Positions 54,115 to 63,158 are shown, numbered from the stretch's first letter. The stretch is 64,000 bases of DNA from Anaerocolumna sp. MB42-C2 (GCF_030913705.1 NZ_CP133190.1:1240001-1304000), one strand, 5' to 3'. Notes: generated from the sequence alone by a model not told the origin. Program-made: numbers and translations.

Positions 54115-55509
54115 CTATTCTTCATAACTGATAACCGGAATACCCGCTTCAATATTTTCAAAAATTTTTTTAGCTAGATGTAACGGAGCATTGACACAAC
54201 CATGGGTACCTCTTCTTTTATATATTTCTCCTCCAAAGGAATATCTCCAGCTGGCATCGTGAATTCCTATGCTGCCATAAAAAGGCATCCAGTACTTTAC
54301 TTCAACTTTATATCCCGGTCCCTTTAGCGTCGCTCCTTTTTGTTTATAATTAAGCATATAAACGCCGACAACCGTAGAATTTCCCTTACCCGGGTTCCCT
54401 GTAACCACAGAACCTTGCGCTATAAGTACTCCGTCCTTATAAAACCAGAGGTGCTGCCTGGTAATATTTAATTCCACATAAGTATTACCGATTTCATTTC
54501 CCTCCCTGGATAAAGCTTTTTGCTTATAAATCGGTTCTTTGGCAATAACCTTACCTTGTATAATATTATCCATTAATGCTTTCACTTCCATATCCTGATC
54601 AATTTTCCATCCATATAACCCGCCTTTTATCTCTAACCTTTTTCCAACGGAGGTTTTAAACTCTCTTGTAACACCGACAGTGTCATACTTTTTACTCAAT
54701 TCTTTTATATAGTTTTCAATCTCGGATTTATTTATAATTATATCTAAATCCTCATTGACATTAAGCCAGTCTTTTATCAAACTTCCATCCAGTTTTTCAT
54801 AGTTACTGCCAAACTGATAAGTAATTTGGGCAGATACATACTTATTTAATAACTTTCTGGTTTCTTGTGTTTTAGACGAATGAACGGTATATTTAGGATT
54901 CTCATAACATTGCTTTTCTTCTAAGTCTAACTTATTCTCTCCTTTTGATATGCTGTTTCTTATAACCTTATACAATTTTTCCCGATTTATCTTATTTCCA
55001 TATACCTCTTCCATTACCGAATAGAAACCATCGGAATATGTAAAACGTACATTTTCCGGTTCGATTACTTTCCTGTTCAGACATTTCAATTTTTTTATTT
55101 CTTTATATAATTTTTCTTTATCATAAATATATAAATCTTTTATATCATAATTCTGATATTTGAATAAAGAACTGATCCATCCGGTGGCTTTCTGGATATG
55201 ATAAATCTGAGAAATATCGTTATTCTCATTGTATTTCAAATTAATGGCATATCCTTTCAGTTCATTCGTATCGCCGTTTTTTTCTATTAACTTAAGTTTA
55301 TAATTGTTTATGTAACGTATGAATAATTGATCCGTTTGAGCATATGCCTTTAGTGAAACATTCACACCATTGATTACCGTATGAAAAAAGAAATGATTAC
55401 TAAAAAATAACGAGACAATTAAGTATATTAACAAAAAGGAAATCGTAACCGTGATACTATTCCTTTTAATCTTTTTTTTAGATAACACCATAATCTTAAT
55501 AGACTTCAT
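54115..55509 (-). CDS. L,D-transpeptidase with peptidoglycan-binding region
   Basis: A 464-residue cell-wall enzyme, anchored by one N-terminal helix (ITVTISFLLIYLIVSLFF). The extracellular part has putative peptidoglycan-binding repeats (about 80-320) and a C-terminal YkuD domain with IGIHDASWRYSF and the catalytic GTHGCVNAP (Cys). It makes 3-3 cross-links or anchors proteins. The start is uncertain: I use ATG 55509 (GAGGG about 12 bases upstream), but a longer frame begins at 55530. It is a single gene. Confidence 0.9.
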   Translation of the reverse strand: MKSIKIMVLSKKKIKRNSITVTISFLLIYLIVSLFFSNHFFFHTVINGVNVSLKAYAQTDQLFIRYINNYKLKLIEKNGDTNELKGYAINLKYNENNDISQIYHIQKATGWISSLFKYQNYDIKDLYIYDKEKLYKEIKKLKCLNRKVIEPENVRFTYSDGFYSVMEEVYGNKINREKLYKVIRNSISKGENKLDLEEKQCYENPKYTVHSSKTQETRKLLNKYVSAQITYQFGSNYEKLDGSLIKDWLNVNEDLDIIINKSEIENYIKELSKKYDTVGVTREFKTSVGKRLEIKGGLYGWKIDQDMEVKALMDNIIQGKVIAKEPIYKQKALSREGNEIGNTYVELNITRQHLWFYKDGVLIAQGSVVTGNPGKGNSTVVGVYMLNYKQKGATLKGPGYKVEVKYWMPFYGSIGIHDASWRYSFGGEIYKRRGTHGCVNAPLHLAKKIFENIEAGIPVISYEE

Positions 55510-55627
55510 ACTGATTTCTGCCCTCATCAAAAATAAGCTTACTTAAACCTAATAATTAATTCATCATATGTAAGCATATTTAATTTTAAAACTTGATAAT
55601 AACTGTAAACCAGTTTATTAATATGAA

Positions 55628-55661
55628 AGTGCTGCTGAAATAATTTTATTACAGCAGCACT
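55628..55661 (-). terminator. terminator of the tetR-rph-like operon
   Basis: AGTGCTGCTG (55628-55637) pairs perfectly with CAGCAGCACT (55652-55661), followed on the minus strand by TTTCATATT. It overlaps the end of the MFS remnant. Confidence 0.75.
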
Positions 55662-55869
55662 AAAATAGATTAATTAAGCTCAGGGGGTTTTTGATAATCC
55701 TTTTAAAAACAAAACCAAGATTAGTAGTAACCCAGCGCAATTGAATTTTACTTAAGATGATACCATATATTAATGAACCAAAGGGCATACCCCCTTTTGA
55801 TATCATCCCAACAATTGTAAATACCCTGGACATATACGCATCAGGAGTAGATCTTCTTACCGGTCGCAT
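55660..55869 (-). pseudogene. C-terminal remnant of an MFS exporter
   Basis: A 69-codon frame beginning immediately after the preceding gene's stop (TGAATG) with no ribosome site. The segment TPDAYMSRVFTIVGMISKGG followed by MPFGSLIYGII is typical of the last third of MFS_3 antibiotic/enterobactin exporters (TPxxYxGRVFSxxGMxSxGxxPxGSLxxG). The N-terminal membrane helices are missing. It looks like what is left of a transporter gene after a deletion. Confidence 0.6.
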
Positions 55870-57498
55870 TCATGATTTGGCCTCATCAATAATTTCTACA
55901 TAACCTTCTGTACCATTAACACGGATTCTCTGACCATCCTTAATAACCTTTGTTGCATTTTCCACACTTACAACCGCAGGCAGTCCATATTCTCTTGCTA
56001 CAACGGCACCATGTGTCATCATTCCTCCAACTTCTGTAACCAACCCTTTAATGGATACAAATACCGGTGTCCAGCTGGGGTCGGTAAATGATGTGACTAA
56101 TATATCACCCTCTTCAATATTAGCATCTTCCATTTTGAGTATAATTCTTGCTCTGCCCTCAACTACTCCCGATGAAACAGCTACACCCGCCAAAGCGCCT
56201 TTTGGTATATTACCCGTATCATATTCACCGGATATAATTTCACCATCCGAAGTAATTACACGGGGAGGAGTAAGTTTTTCATTAATCTCATATTTTTCTT
56301 TTCTTTTTTCAATGATATTAAGATCAACGTTATTAGAATGAACGGTCTCGCAAAGTTCTTTAAAAGTCAGATAATAAATATCTTCCTTGTTACTAATTAC
56401 TCCATTTGCAACTAATTTATCTGCTTCTTTCAACAAAGACTGTTTCACTATCCACATGTACCAGATAATCACATACTTGTTATATTCTCTGAAACCAGCA
56501 TAGTTTCTTAATATACTGATAACTTTTCTGGTTTTTTTAGCTTTACTCTTTCCTCCTGGAAGTTTAATAAGCCGTCTTACGATATCCTCTTCCTTACTCT
56601 TAGCTTCCTTTAGTCCCTGTTCAAATTTCGTATTATGAGCACCTGGGCCAAAGGTTTTGATATTGCTTAAAATCATAGGTACTAATATCGTCGGCTTCTC
56701 ATTCCACCTGGCTCTGGTGATGTCTATCTCAGCGGAACACCTCATTCCATAATTTTTAAGGAAATCCCTCAGGGCATCCCCTACTTCTTTTCCTCCTGTA
56801 AGACTTTCCAGATCTTTATAAAAAGTCTCATCACTGGCATACTCGAAATAATCCATAACCGCAGGATACTTTCTAACAACATCTGCTACATCTAAAAGCT
56901 TTAGACCCATTTCCGAGGTAACATTATCATAAACAGATTGGGCAAGGATGTCCGCAGCATTTTTCTCATTCAGCCATTTATTCATATTTTTGTTTATCCA
57001 GCTGGTAGCATAAGCAGCTGCAAACTCCGGACCATAATTTTTAAATATCTCATTTTTAATATTTTTAAAATCTTGTGAAATAAAGTCAAAAAGAGCGTCT
57101 CCCGATAAACCGGCTATTTTTTTCTCCCGCTCCAACATTAAAATTTCATTTTGTTTCATTCGTTTTTTCACAATAGCATGATCATTACGGCGATAACATT
57201 TTATAGTATCAATTCCCCATTTCAGCCATACGGAAGTTTTCATCATTGGTGCTTTTTGCTTATTTAACGATTTAATAAAATCTTTCCGTTTCATTAAATT
57301 AATTAAAGCTTTCTGCATTAGAACATCAACCGCATCAATACTCTTAACAAATATTTTTCCGGTTACTGGCGACCTAAGTTCTCTGGATATATCGATATAT
57401 AATCTGTCTCCGATATTAATCATGGCAGAACCGGATACTAAACCGAAAAATGTCTGAAAAAAGGATAGTCCTAATGGTTTCATTGCTTCCGTCATCAT
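55870..57498 (-). CDS. truncated PEP-utilising/rifampicin phosphotransferase-like protein
   Basis: A 542-residue protein starting MMTEAMKPLGLSFFQTFFG, the usual beginning of the central domain of Rph/PEP-synthase-like enzymes. It ends with the swivelling phospho-His domain (GGMMTHGAVVAREYGLPAVV; His in MTHG). The N-terminal ATP-grasp domain (about 300 residues) is missing. Upstream of the ATG the same frame still reads YFSFGHRQ, matching the family just before this point, and no ribosome site is seen. The gene is therefore probably a truncated duplicate. Alone it could not bind ATP; partnership with the complete neighbour is possible but unproven. Confidence 0.7.
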   Translation of the reverse strand: MMTEAMKPLGLSFFQTFFGLVSGSAMINIGDRLYIDISRELRSPVTGKIFVKSIDAVDVLMQKALINLMKRKDFIKSLNKQKAPMMKTSVWLKWGIDTIKCYRRNDHAIVKKRMKQNEILMLEREKKIAGLSGDALFDFISQDFKNIKNEIFKNYGPEFAAAYATSWINKNMNKWLNEKNAADILAQSVYDNVTSEMGLKLLDVADVVRKYPAVMDYFEYASDETFYKDLESLTGGKEVGDALRDFLKNYGMRCSAEIDITRARWNEKPTILVPMILSNIKTFGPGAHNTKFEQGLKEAKSKEEDIVRRLIKLPGGKSKAKKTRKVISILRNYAGFREYNKYVIIWYMWIVKQSLLKEADKLVANGVISNKEDIYYLTFKELCETVHSNNVDLNIIEKRKEKYEINEKLTPPRVITSDGEIISGEYDTGNIPKGALAGVAVSSGVVEGRARIILKMEDANIEEGDILVTSFTDPSWTPVFVSIKGLVTEVGGMMTHGAVVAREYGLPAVVSVENATKVIKDGQRIRVNGTEGYVEIIDEAKS

Positions 57499-57553
57499 TT
57501 GACGATGTCCAAAAGAAAAATAAAGGAAAATAATATTTTAGAGTATTTATGTC

Positions 57554-59887
57554 CTAACTTAACTTTTTAGTTATAATCCCTGTACTTCCATTGACCTTAA
57601 CCAGATCACCTGTTTTAAGCTCAGTTGTTGCAATACCACAGCCCACCACCGCCGGTATTCCCAATTCCCTTGCTACAATTGCAGCATGGGATAATGGAGC
57701 TCCAAGATCCGTAATAATCGCCGCCGCTTTAGGAAATAATGGTGTCCATCCGATGTTTGTAACAGTGGTTACAAGTATTTCACCTTTCTTAAAATCTTTT
57801 GCCTCCTCAAAATTATACAAAATACGTACTACTCCCTCTACGGTACCCGGAGCCCCGGCAAAACCCTTGATGGAATCTTTATTGTCTACAATAACTTCTG
57901 CATTAGGATCATAGTAATCCTGTCGTTTATCTTTCGAATTCATCCATTCTTTTGTATTAAATCTGCCTCTGATTAATTGTGGAAAAACAGGCAGTTTTTG
58001 ATATTCTTCAAAATTCTCCCGTCTCTTTGAAAGTTTATCCAGCATATTCGTATCACCCTGTAAGAAACCAGGAACTTCATTACAATACATCATAAATATA
58101 TCTTCTCCGATCCCAGTGACAGAACCGATTTTCAGAAGTAAATGCCGCATAACCCGAAAAACTTTTACAAACTCATTTCTCAGGGATTCGCGGGTATTAG
58201 CATCCTTTGATAATTGTTCCAGTTTTTTATTTAGCCATTTTTGTTTACCAGGAAATTTTTGTACAAAAAGCTCTTTACCTTTCATAAATTCATTTTGCTG
58301 CTTTTTTAATAATTCAGCCGGTCTGAGGTTAGCATTTTTGAATTCGTTTATCTGATTTTCAATAAAATAAGGATCATCTGCCGGATATTTATAATAAACC
58401 TCAAATTCATGGGGACTCCTGTGGCCGTATAACTCAAGATATTTCTCAGGAGTTAAGGCGCCGTTTATTACCTGCTCAATCGCTAGTAACGGCTTCATAC
58501 TTACAAGGGTCTGTTCACCGCTGAAATTAGAGCATAATAGATTCGCCAGCTCTTCTCCCGCCATCTTAGAAAGCTTTCTTCTAAGTGTAACCAATGTTGC
58601 ACTTCCCGCGCCGCCAAACCAGATATACCATAAAGCAGATAAATATGGGCGTACATCCGCTGTCCACAATTGTAACAAATCCTGTCTGGTTTTCGTCTTC
58701 TCTATACTTTCAAGAGTTTTCACGTACCACACCGGTGTATGTTTCAAATAATACTCCTTTTGCTTTTTAGATTCTTTCATACGTTTCAGGCTTTTTTTTG
58801 CCCGAAGAAACATCTCCTTGATTAAATACAGCGTACTAAAAGGGTAAATCGGCACTTCAATATTATCCGGAATATAACCAAATACATCGCCTATTAATTC
58901 CTTGGCTTTTTTCACATCATATCCCAATACCTTTAATGAAGATATCATTACACTGATATTGGAATAGGTTCTCCCACAGATATTACCGAACATATAATAC
59001 CCAGGTACTTTCTGGCACTCCATATCCATTTCATGGAGTAAACTAAAGGTAAACGGGCTCATCACATCAGGAACAGCTTCCCCTACATTGTTACTGCTCC
59101 AAAGAGCATCCATATCAAGACTCTGATTGATTTCATAAGTATCATAATCAATTGTTTTAAGAGTTGTAATTGGTCGTGCCTGAACAATATAAAGCCTTTT
59201 ATCTTTCACCACCCATTCGAGATCAAGCTTACTTCCAAAAATCTTCTCGGCTCTCAAAGTGGTTTTATACATGGATTTTGCATATGGGGCAAAGGATTTA
59301 TCACCCTGATATTTACTTTTCCTCCTTGATATGGTGAAGGGAAAAGCATTTTTTTCACCTGATACCAGTTGTTCGCCTGCTCCATAAACAAAATTCCCTA
59401 CCATATTGACATGACTGCCGGTAATAGGATCAGCCGAAAATAACACTCCTGCCATCTCAGCCCTTATCATGATCTGAACTACAACTGCTATTTTGTGTTC
59501 TTCCTTAATTCCATGAATCTTACTATATTCAGTCACACGCTCTGATTGTACCGAAGCGGCAACCGTTTCTATTGCAGAAAATATATCTGCTTTTTTAACA
59601 TCCAGTACAGATTCAAATTCGCCAGCAAAGGAAGTCTTATCACTATCCTCTGAAAGAGCGGAGGACCGGACTGCAAACGAACCGTCAGGCAGCAGGTCAA
59701 GACATTTTGAAATATCAGAAAAAGCTTCTGTCTTCAGCTTATTATTGTAAAACGCAGTGGACAAAATAACAAAACCGTTCGGTACATTAATTCCAGCCTT
59801 ATACATCCTGCAAAGGGAGCTGCCCTTTCCTCCGGTATAATTTAAAGCTTCCGATGTAATATCCTGAAAACCATAAGCATAATTCAT
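57554..59887 (-). CDS. PEP synthase/rifampicin phosphotransferase-like dikinase
   Basis: A 777-residue protein with all three domains of the family: N-terminal ATP-grasp (GGKGSSLCRMYKAGINVPNG, FAVRSSALSEDSDKTSFAGE, AGVLFSADPITGS, EWVVKDKRLYIVQARPITTL), a central substrate domain (about 290-690), and a C-terminal swivelling domain with the phospho-His in GAPLSHAAIVARELGIPAVV. Rph proteins are about 860 residues and phosphorylate rifamycins; the central domain here is shorter and divergent, so the substrate is unsure. AAGGAGG nine bases before the ATG at 59887 supports the start, one base after the tetR stop. Confidence 0.85.
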   Translation of the reverse strand: MNYAYGFQDITSEALNYTGGKGSSLCRMYKAGINVPNGFVILSTAFYNNKLKTEAFSDISKCLDLLPDGSFAVRSSALSEDSDKTSFAGEFESVLDVKKADIFSAIETVAASVQSERVTEYSKIHGIKEEHKIAVVVQIMIRAEMAGVLFSADPITGSHVNMVGNFVYGAGEQLVSGEKNAFPFTISRRKSKYQGDKSFAPYAKSMYKTTLRAEKIFGSKLDLEWVVKDKRLYIVQARPITTLKTIDYDTYEINQSLDMDALWSSNNVGEAVPDVMSPFTFSLLHEMDMECQKVPGYYMFGNICGRTYSNISVMISSLKVLGYDVKKAKELIGDVFGYIPDNIEVPIYPFSTLYLIKEMFLRAKKSLKRMKESKKQKEYYLKHTPVWYVKTLESIEKTKTRQDLLQLWTADVRPYLSALWYIWFGGAGSATLVTLRRKLSKMAGEELANLLCSNFSGEQTLVSMKPLLAIEQVINGALTPEKYLELYGHRSPHEFEVYYKYPADDPYFIENQINEFKNANLRPAELLKKQQNEFMKGKELFVQKFPGKQKWLNKKLEQLSKDANTRESLRNEFVKVFRVMRHLLLKIGSVTGIGEDIFMMYCNEVPGFLQGDTNMLDKLSKRRENFEEYQKLPVFPQLIRGRFNTKEWMNSKDKRQDYYDPNAEVIVDNKDSIKGFAGAPGTVEGVVRILYNFEEAKDFKKGEILVTTVTNIGWTPLFPKAAAIITDLGAPLSHAAIVARELGIPAVVGCGIATTELKTGDLVKVNGSTGIITKKLS

Positions 59888-59888
59888 A

Positions 59889-60533
59889 CTAGTTGACCTC
59901 CTTATAAAATGCATAACGTAATACCGCTATATATTCATCTATCTCTTTTATATACTTGTTATGTTCCTTACTATAATCGTTGCAGCGTTTTTCCGGAGAG
60001 GCCTGGGATTCACTATATCCTCTTAAGGTAAATACGATCACATCCAGGGCTTTTTCAACATCAACTAAAGGTTTAAAAAGTGAGTAATCAATATCCTTAA
60101 ATAACTCCTTACGGACATCATAATACAACAGATTGGAGTACTCTTGCATTTCTGCACTTACTACAGGATCCTTTTCATAATAAGCGGATGCTGTAAAATC
60201 AAAGATAGCCGGGTATTTATTGGTTAGTTTTAGTTTTAATAGAAACATATCTCGAAATCTCTTTAAAACATCCCTTTGCTTCAAGTCTAATTGTGCATAA
60301 TAGTCATCCATAATAATTTTGTAGGCATATTTAAATAAAAAAACATATAGATCCTTTTTTGTACCAAAATAATGAAATAGCAGCCCTTTTGATATTTCTG
60401 CCTCTGCAATGATTTCATCCGTAGTGGTTTTTTTGTAGCCATTTTTTGCAAACTTATTCATGGCAGCTGCTAATAAAACCTCTCTCTTAGTTTCTTCCAT
60501 TGTAAATATTTTATGTTTCGTTAAATCCTCCAT
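59889..60533 (-). CDS. TetR-family transcriptional regulator
   Basis: A 214-residue repressor. The N-terminal helix-turn-helix region is KNGYKKTTTDEIIAEAEISK followed by GLLFHYFGTKKDLYVFLFKY (about 30-70); the C-terminal 140 residues form a helical ligand domain of no recognisable subtype. The start at 60533 has GGGAGG six to eight bases upstream; the open frame extends further to 60554. It is transcribed with the dikinase-like genes one base downstream, and its promoter contains a large palindrome, so autoregulation is likely. The inducer may be the antibiotic or metabolite handled by the dikinase. Confidence 0.92.
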   Translation of the reverse strand: MEDLTKHKIFTMEETKREVLLAAAMNKFAKNGYKKTTTDEIIAEAEISKGLLFHYFGTKKDLYVFLFKYAYKIIMDDYYAQLDLKQRDVLKRFRDMFLLKLKLTNKYPAIFDFTASAYYEKDPVVSAEMQEYSNLLYYDVRKELFKDIDYSLFKPLVDVEKALDVIVFTLRGYSESQASPEKRCNDYSKEHNKYIKEIDEYIAVLRYAFYKEVN

Positions 60534-60547
60534 ATAAATCCTCCCAA

Positions 60548-60615
60548 AAAACACTATTGACTAATTCAGTCAACGACATTATAATGTCATTGACTGAATT
60601 AGTCAATAGTGTTTT
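60548..60615 (-). promoter_or_regulatory. 68-bp palindromic operator/promoter of tetR
   Basis: Arms 60548-60573 and 60590-60615 are exact 26-base complements; the 16-base centre (CGACATTATAATGTCA) contains the perfect palindrome GACATTATAATGTC. Minus strand: TTGACT (60601-60606), 17 bases, TATAAT (60578-60583), a consensus promoter. Because of the symmetry an equal one (60557-60562, 60580-60585) reads on the plus strand. Each arm itself carries TTGACTAATTCAGTCAA, a near-palindromic TetR-like half-operator. Confidence 0.85.
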
Positions 60616-60646
60616 AAAATAAATTAATAGAATAAAACCAAATAAA

Positions 60647-60667
60647 GCCGGTATAAAATATACCGGC
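60647..60667 (-). terminator. terminator of the DUF2752 operon
   Basis: GCCGGTATA (60647-60655) pairs with TATACCGGC (60659-60667), followed on the minus strand by TTTATTTGG; about 30 bases after the stop codon. Confidence 0.8.
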
Positions 60668-60696
60668 CCTTGATATTTATGTTTTATCAATCTTTA

Positions 60697-60963
60697 TTAT
60701 AATATTATTGCTAATGAACTAAATGCACTTGTTAATGCTGCTGCTATTGAAGCATAGAATACAAGACCTAGAACAATTCCAATAGCCGCAAAGATCAATG
60801 TTGCACGGCAATAATTTCTTCTGTTCGTATTTCCTTGGCCAAACCCCCATACAAACATCATGATTAAACCAACGCAAGGGATTGCTAATACAATAAGCGT
60901 TATAACCCAATCACCTAAACTCATTGGTTTTTCCAGTCCTCCATTTTGAAAATCGTTATCCAT
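60697..60963 (-). CDS. small membrane protein of the DUF2752 operon
   Basis: An 88-residue protein with two membrane helices (about 23-45 and 60-85) and a conserved-looking loop GNTNRRNYCRAT between them. The start at 60963 (MDNDFQNGGLEKP) has GGAGGAG upstream; the frame is longer without such a site. Gene order (DUF2752 protein, then this) recurs in Clostridia as far as I recall. It is reminiscent of CD225/TM2-like small proteins in architecture, but no family is assigned. Confidence 0.75.
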   Translation of the reverse strand: MDNDFQNGGLEKPMSLGDWVITLIVLAIPCVGLIMMFVWGFGQGNTNRRNYCRATLIFAAIGIVLGLVFYASIAAALTSAFSSLAIIL

Positions 60964-60991
60964 TACTACTCCTCCTTTGTACGTATGTGTG

Positions 60992-61429
60992 CTATTCATG
61001 AAGTTTATATTCCCAGTAAAGTTTCACTGCTTTATGCAAGTAATTATCTTTCCAGTATACTAACGGTTCTACGTTAGGATAATATACTTTCATACGATAA
61101 ATATAAAAACTAACAAAAATAACCATACATATTATAACATTAAAGTTTATAAAAAATCTACATTTTTTTAATAAATTCTTTATAATTTTACAAATTATGA
61201 CCTCAAACGCTATAAGCAGTAACAAAGGATGCATTTGAAAGGATTCTCTGAAATGACCAGTCAGTAATAATTTAGTTGCTCTGGTTATACCGCATGCAGG
61301 GCAGGGAATTCCTATAAATATTTTACTCAAGCATACAGTTCCAAAGATAGAATTCAGAATAATCATAGCAATTATACATAATACTACTCCTAACCAGTAC
61401 TTCTTTATTAATTCTAATAGCTCATTCAT
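60992..61429 (-). CDS. DUF2752 family membrane protein
   Basis: A 145-residue membrane protein with three to four helices. The motif GIPCPACGITRATKLLLTGH with FRESFQMHPLL is the DUF2752 signature (PCPxCGxTRAxxxLLxGxxxxA/SxxxxPL). The two Cys and the RA could form a redox or metal site. AGGAGAAATTA precedes the ATG. It is the first gene of a two-gene operon; function unknown. Confidence 0.9.
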   Translation of the reverse strand: MNELLELIKKYWLGVVLCIIAMIILNSIFGTVCLSKIFIGIPCPACGITRATKLLLTGHFRESFQMHPLLLLIAFEVIICKIIKNLLKKCRFFINFNVIICMVIFVSFYIYRMKVYYPNVEPLVYWKDNYLHKAVKLYWEYKLHE

Positions 61430-61492
61430 TAATTTCTCCTATGTATTCAAAGGATATGATATTTTATATCTATCCTTGCTTTTTAATGATCA

Positions 61493-61544
61493 TTCATTCT
61501 TACCATTCCAAAGATTAGAAAGTAACGTTTACTCTAAGAATGAA
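61493..61544 (-). promoter_or_regulatory. stem-loop in the DUF2752 leader
   Basis: TTCATTCTTA (61493-61502) pairs perfectly with TAAGAATGAA (61535-61544); the loop holds AGTAACGTTTACT, a smaller inverted repeat. It lies just after the likely transcription start. Confidence 0.45.
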
Positions 61545-61553
61545 ATAATAACC

Positions 61554-61582
61554 ATTTTATAATAAAGTATATAGTTAGTCAA
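61554..61582 (-). promoter_or_regulatory. promoter of the DUF2752 operon
   Basis: TTGACT (minus strand, 61577-61582) and TAAAAT (61554-61559) with a 17-base spacer. Confidence 0.65.
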
Positions 61583-61689
61583 ATTTTACCGTTATCTATA
61601 GATCAAAGTGCTTTCACGTTGATTTTTTCTTGCCCAAGTAATTTATACCGAATATACTACCTTTTGATAAATATACTAGAATATCTTTA

Positions 61690-62580
61690 CTACTTCATTT
61701 TCCATACTGTTGCGGTAGTGTAAGGCCGAAGCCCAATACTATAATAAAATTGCTGTGACGAACCCACTACAGCAAGCTTTGCTCCAAGTTTCCCTACACG
61801 ACTGATTCCCTCTAAAACCGCGGCCTTACCTAAACCCATTTTACGGTAATCCGGATCTGTTGCCACCGGTTCAATAACTGCATAACCGGCTTTTGGATCA
61901 TACCACATACCGCAATAGGAAACAAAATTTCCGTCAGGAGCTGCAACGGCAACTTTTAAGTTTAGATCTACATTCGGACGAATCATTTCCTGTTTTGCTT
62001 CCTCCTCTGCTTCACTTGAAAAAGTAAATTCACCCTCTCCATTCAGCTCATGGTTAAAACCTTTCCACAATACCCGTCTGTATTGATATAGATCAAAAGT
62101 ATCTTTCATACTTGTAACATAAAACCCTTCCGGCAGCTTATATTCAGTACTGGTCTTTTCCAGATAAAAGACGGCATCATTTTCTTTCCTATCTGTCGCA
62201 ATTAAGCCCGACTTGGAAGCAATATCCTGAAATAATACATCAGTATCCGGGATAATTACTCCAAAATTACAATTATATGAAAGCTTATTCTTGGAATACT
62301 CCACTATTTCTTTTTTTAAATCAGTAAACTCCGGGAGAGTTAAACAAAAAGTCTCTCCCATATGACAATCAAAAGTGGCCAACCCAACTATTTCATTATT
62401 ATTCTCCCATATACCAATCTTACCTATCGAGGATTTATCAAGCCAACCATGAGTAGCCATCCAGTCCCATCTCGCGTATGTATATTCTGAATATCCTAAT
62501 TTAACAAGAAATGCTCTTACCTTAAAGTAATCCTCCGTAATACCGGCTATATTTGTATAATTTCTAAATTTGATCTGCAT
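61690..62580 (-). CDS. GNAT-family N-acetyltransferase, long form
   Basis: A 296-residue protein with a C-terminal GNAT domain (about 155-296): YAVIEPVATDPDYRKMGLGK holds the acetyl-CoA motif, followed by VVGSSQQFYYSIGLRPY. The N-terminal 150 residues are a degenerate second GNAT-like fold or a separate domain. GGGGGA precedes the ATG. It is a single gene; substrate unknown. Confidence 0.88.
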   Translation of the reverse strand: MQIKFRNYTNIAGITEDYFKVRAFLVKLGYSEYTYARWDWMATHGWLDKSSIGKIGIWENNNEIVGLATFDCHMGETFCLTLPEFTDLKKEIVEYSKNKLSYNCNFGVIIPDTDVLFQDIASKSGLIATDRKENDAVFYLEKTSTEYKLPEGFYVTSMKDTFDLYQYRRVLWKGFNHELNGEGEFTFSSEAEEEAKQEMIRPNVDLNLKVAVAAPDGNFVSYCGMWYDPKAGYAVIEPVATDPDYRKMGLGKAAVLEGISRVGKLGAKLAVVGSSQQFYYSIGLRPYTTATVWKMK

Positions 62581-62820
62581 AAAATAATCCCCCTTTTTGA
62601 TTTACATTACTTCTTTCGTTTCAAGTATCAGGTAAATACTATATCAACTATATACTTCCTTAAAATACTCTTTTTAGACTTTTATTCCTCAATCCTATCT
62701 TATTATATATAAATTATGAAAGAAATTATATTCCAAATATATCTATATTTATTCTTACCCAAAGTTCAGAGTACCCGGCTCTGTCTCGATGTTCTTTGAC
62801 CTGTTATATAAAATAACAGA

Positions 62821-62845
62821 GGGCTTGGTATCATTGACCAGGCCC
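62821..62845 (-). terminator. terminator of the second CD3324-like gene
   Basis: GGGCTTGGT (62821-62829) pairs with ACCAGGCCC (62837-62845) with one G-U pair; the minus-strand tail is TCTGTTATTTTATAT. It lies ten bases after the stop codon. Confidence 0.7.
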
Positions 62846-62854
62846 CCAGTTTTG

Positions 62855-63112
62855 TTATTCTTTATATACAATTTTTCTTACCGTTTCATATGCTAATCCA
62901 AATTCCTCTGATATTTGATTTATGGTATATCCCAACTGATACTGGATTTTTATCTTATTATTTCTGTTCGCAAAAAATCGTTTGGAGCCGTTTTTTTCTC
63001 CCCACTTTTGCTTCTCAACGCTGGGTATATATAATATTTCTCCGCTTATATGTTTTTGAATTTCGATTACCAGCTCTTTTGGTAATACTTCTGCTGCATT
63101 TAAATATTTCAT
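62855..63112 (-). CDS. CD3324-like small DNA-binding-type protein (paralog 2)
   Basis: An 85-residue protein beginning MKYLNAAEVLPKELVIEIQK and ending with a helix-turn-helix-like segment (YTINQISEEFGLAYETVRKI). It resembles the family I know as CD3324, and its paralog is at 30881-31144. AAGGAG lies nine to ten bases upstream. It is preceded by a 19-codon leader peptide and an attenuator-like hairpin, an unusual arrangement for a regulator gene. Function unknown; DNA binding is inferred from the C-terminal pattern. Confidence 0.82.
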   Translation of the reverse strand: MKYLNAAEVLPKELVIEIQKHISGEILYIPSVEKQKWGEKNGSKRFFANRNNKIKIQYQLGYTINQISEEFGLAYETVRKIVYKE

Positions 63113-63158
63113 GCTATCCGCTCCTTATTTAACTAAATTTCCATTTATTAAAATAAAG

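Noticed and set aside
60548..60615. Terminal repeat of a mobile element
   Set aside because: The palindrome has no transposase, no second copy and no target duplication; its TATAAT/TTGACT content and the adjacent tetR gene explain it better.
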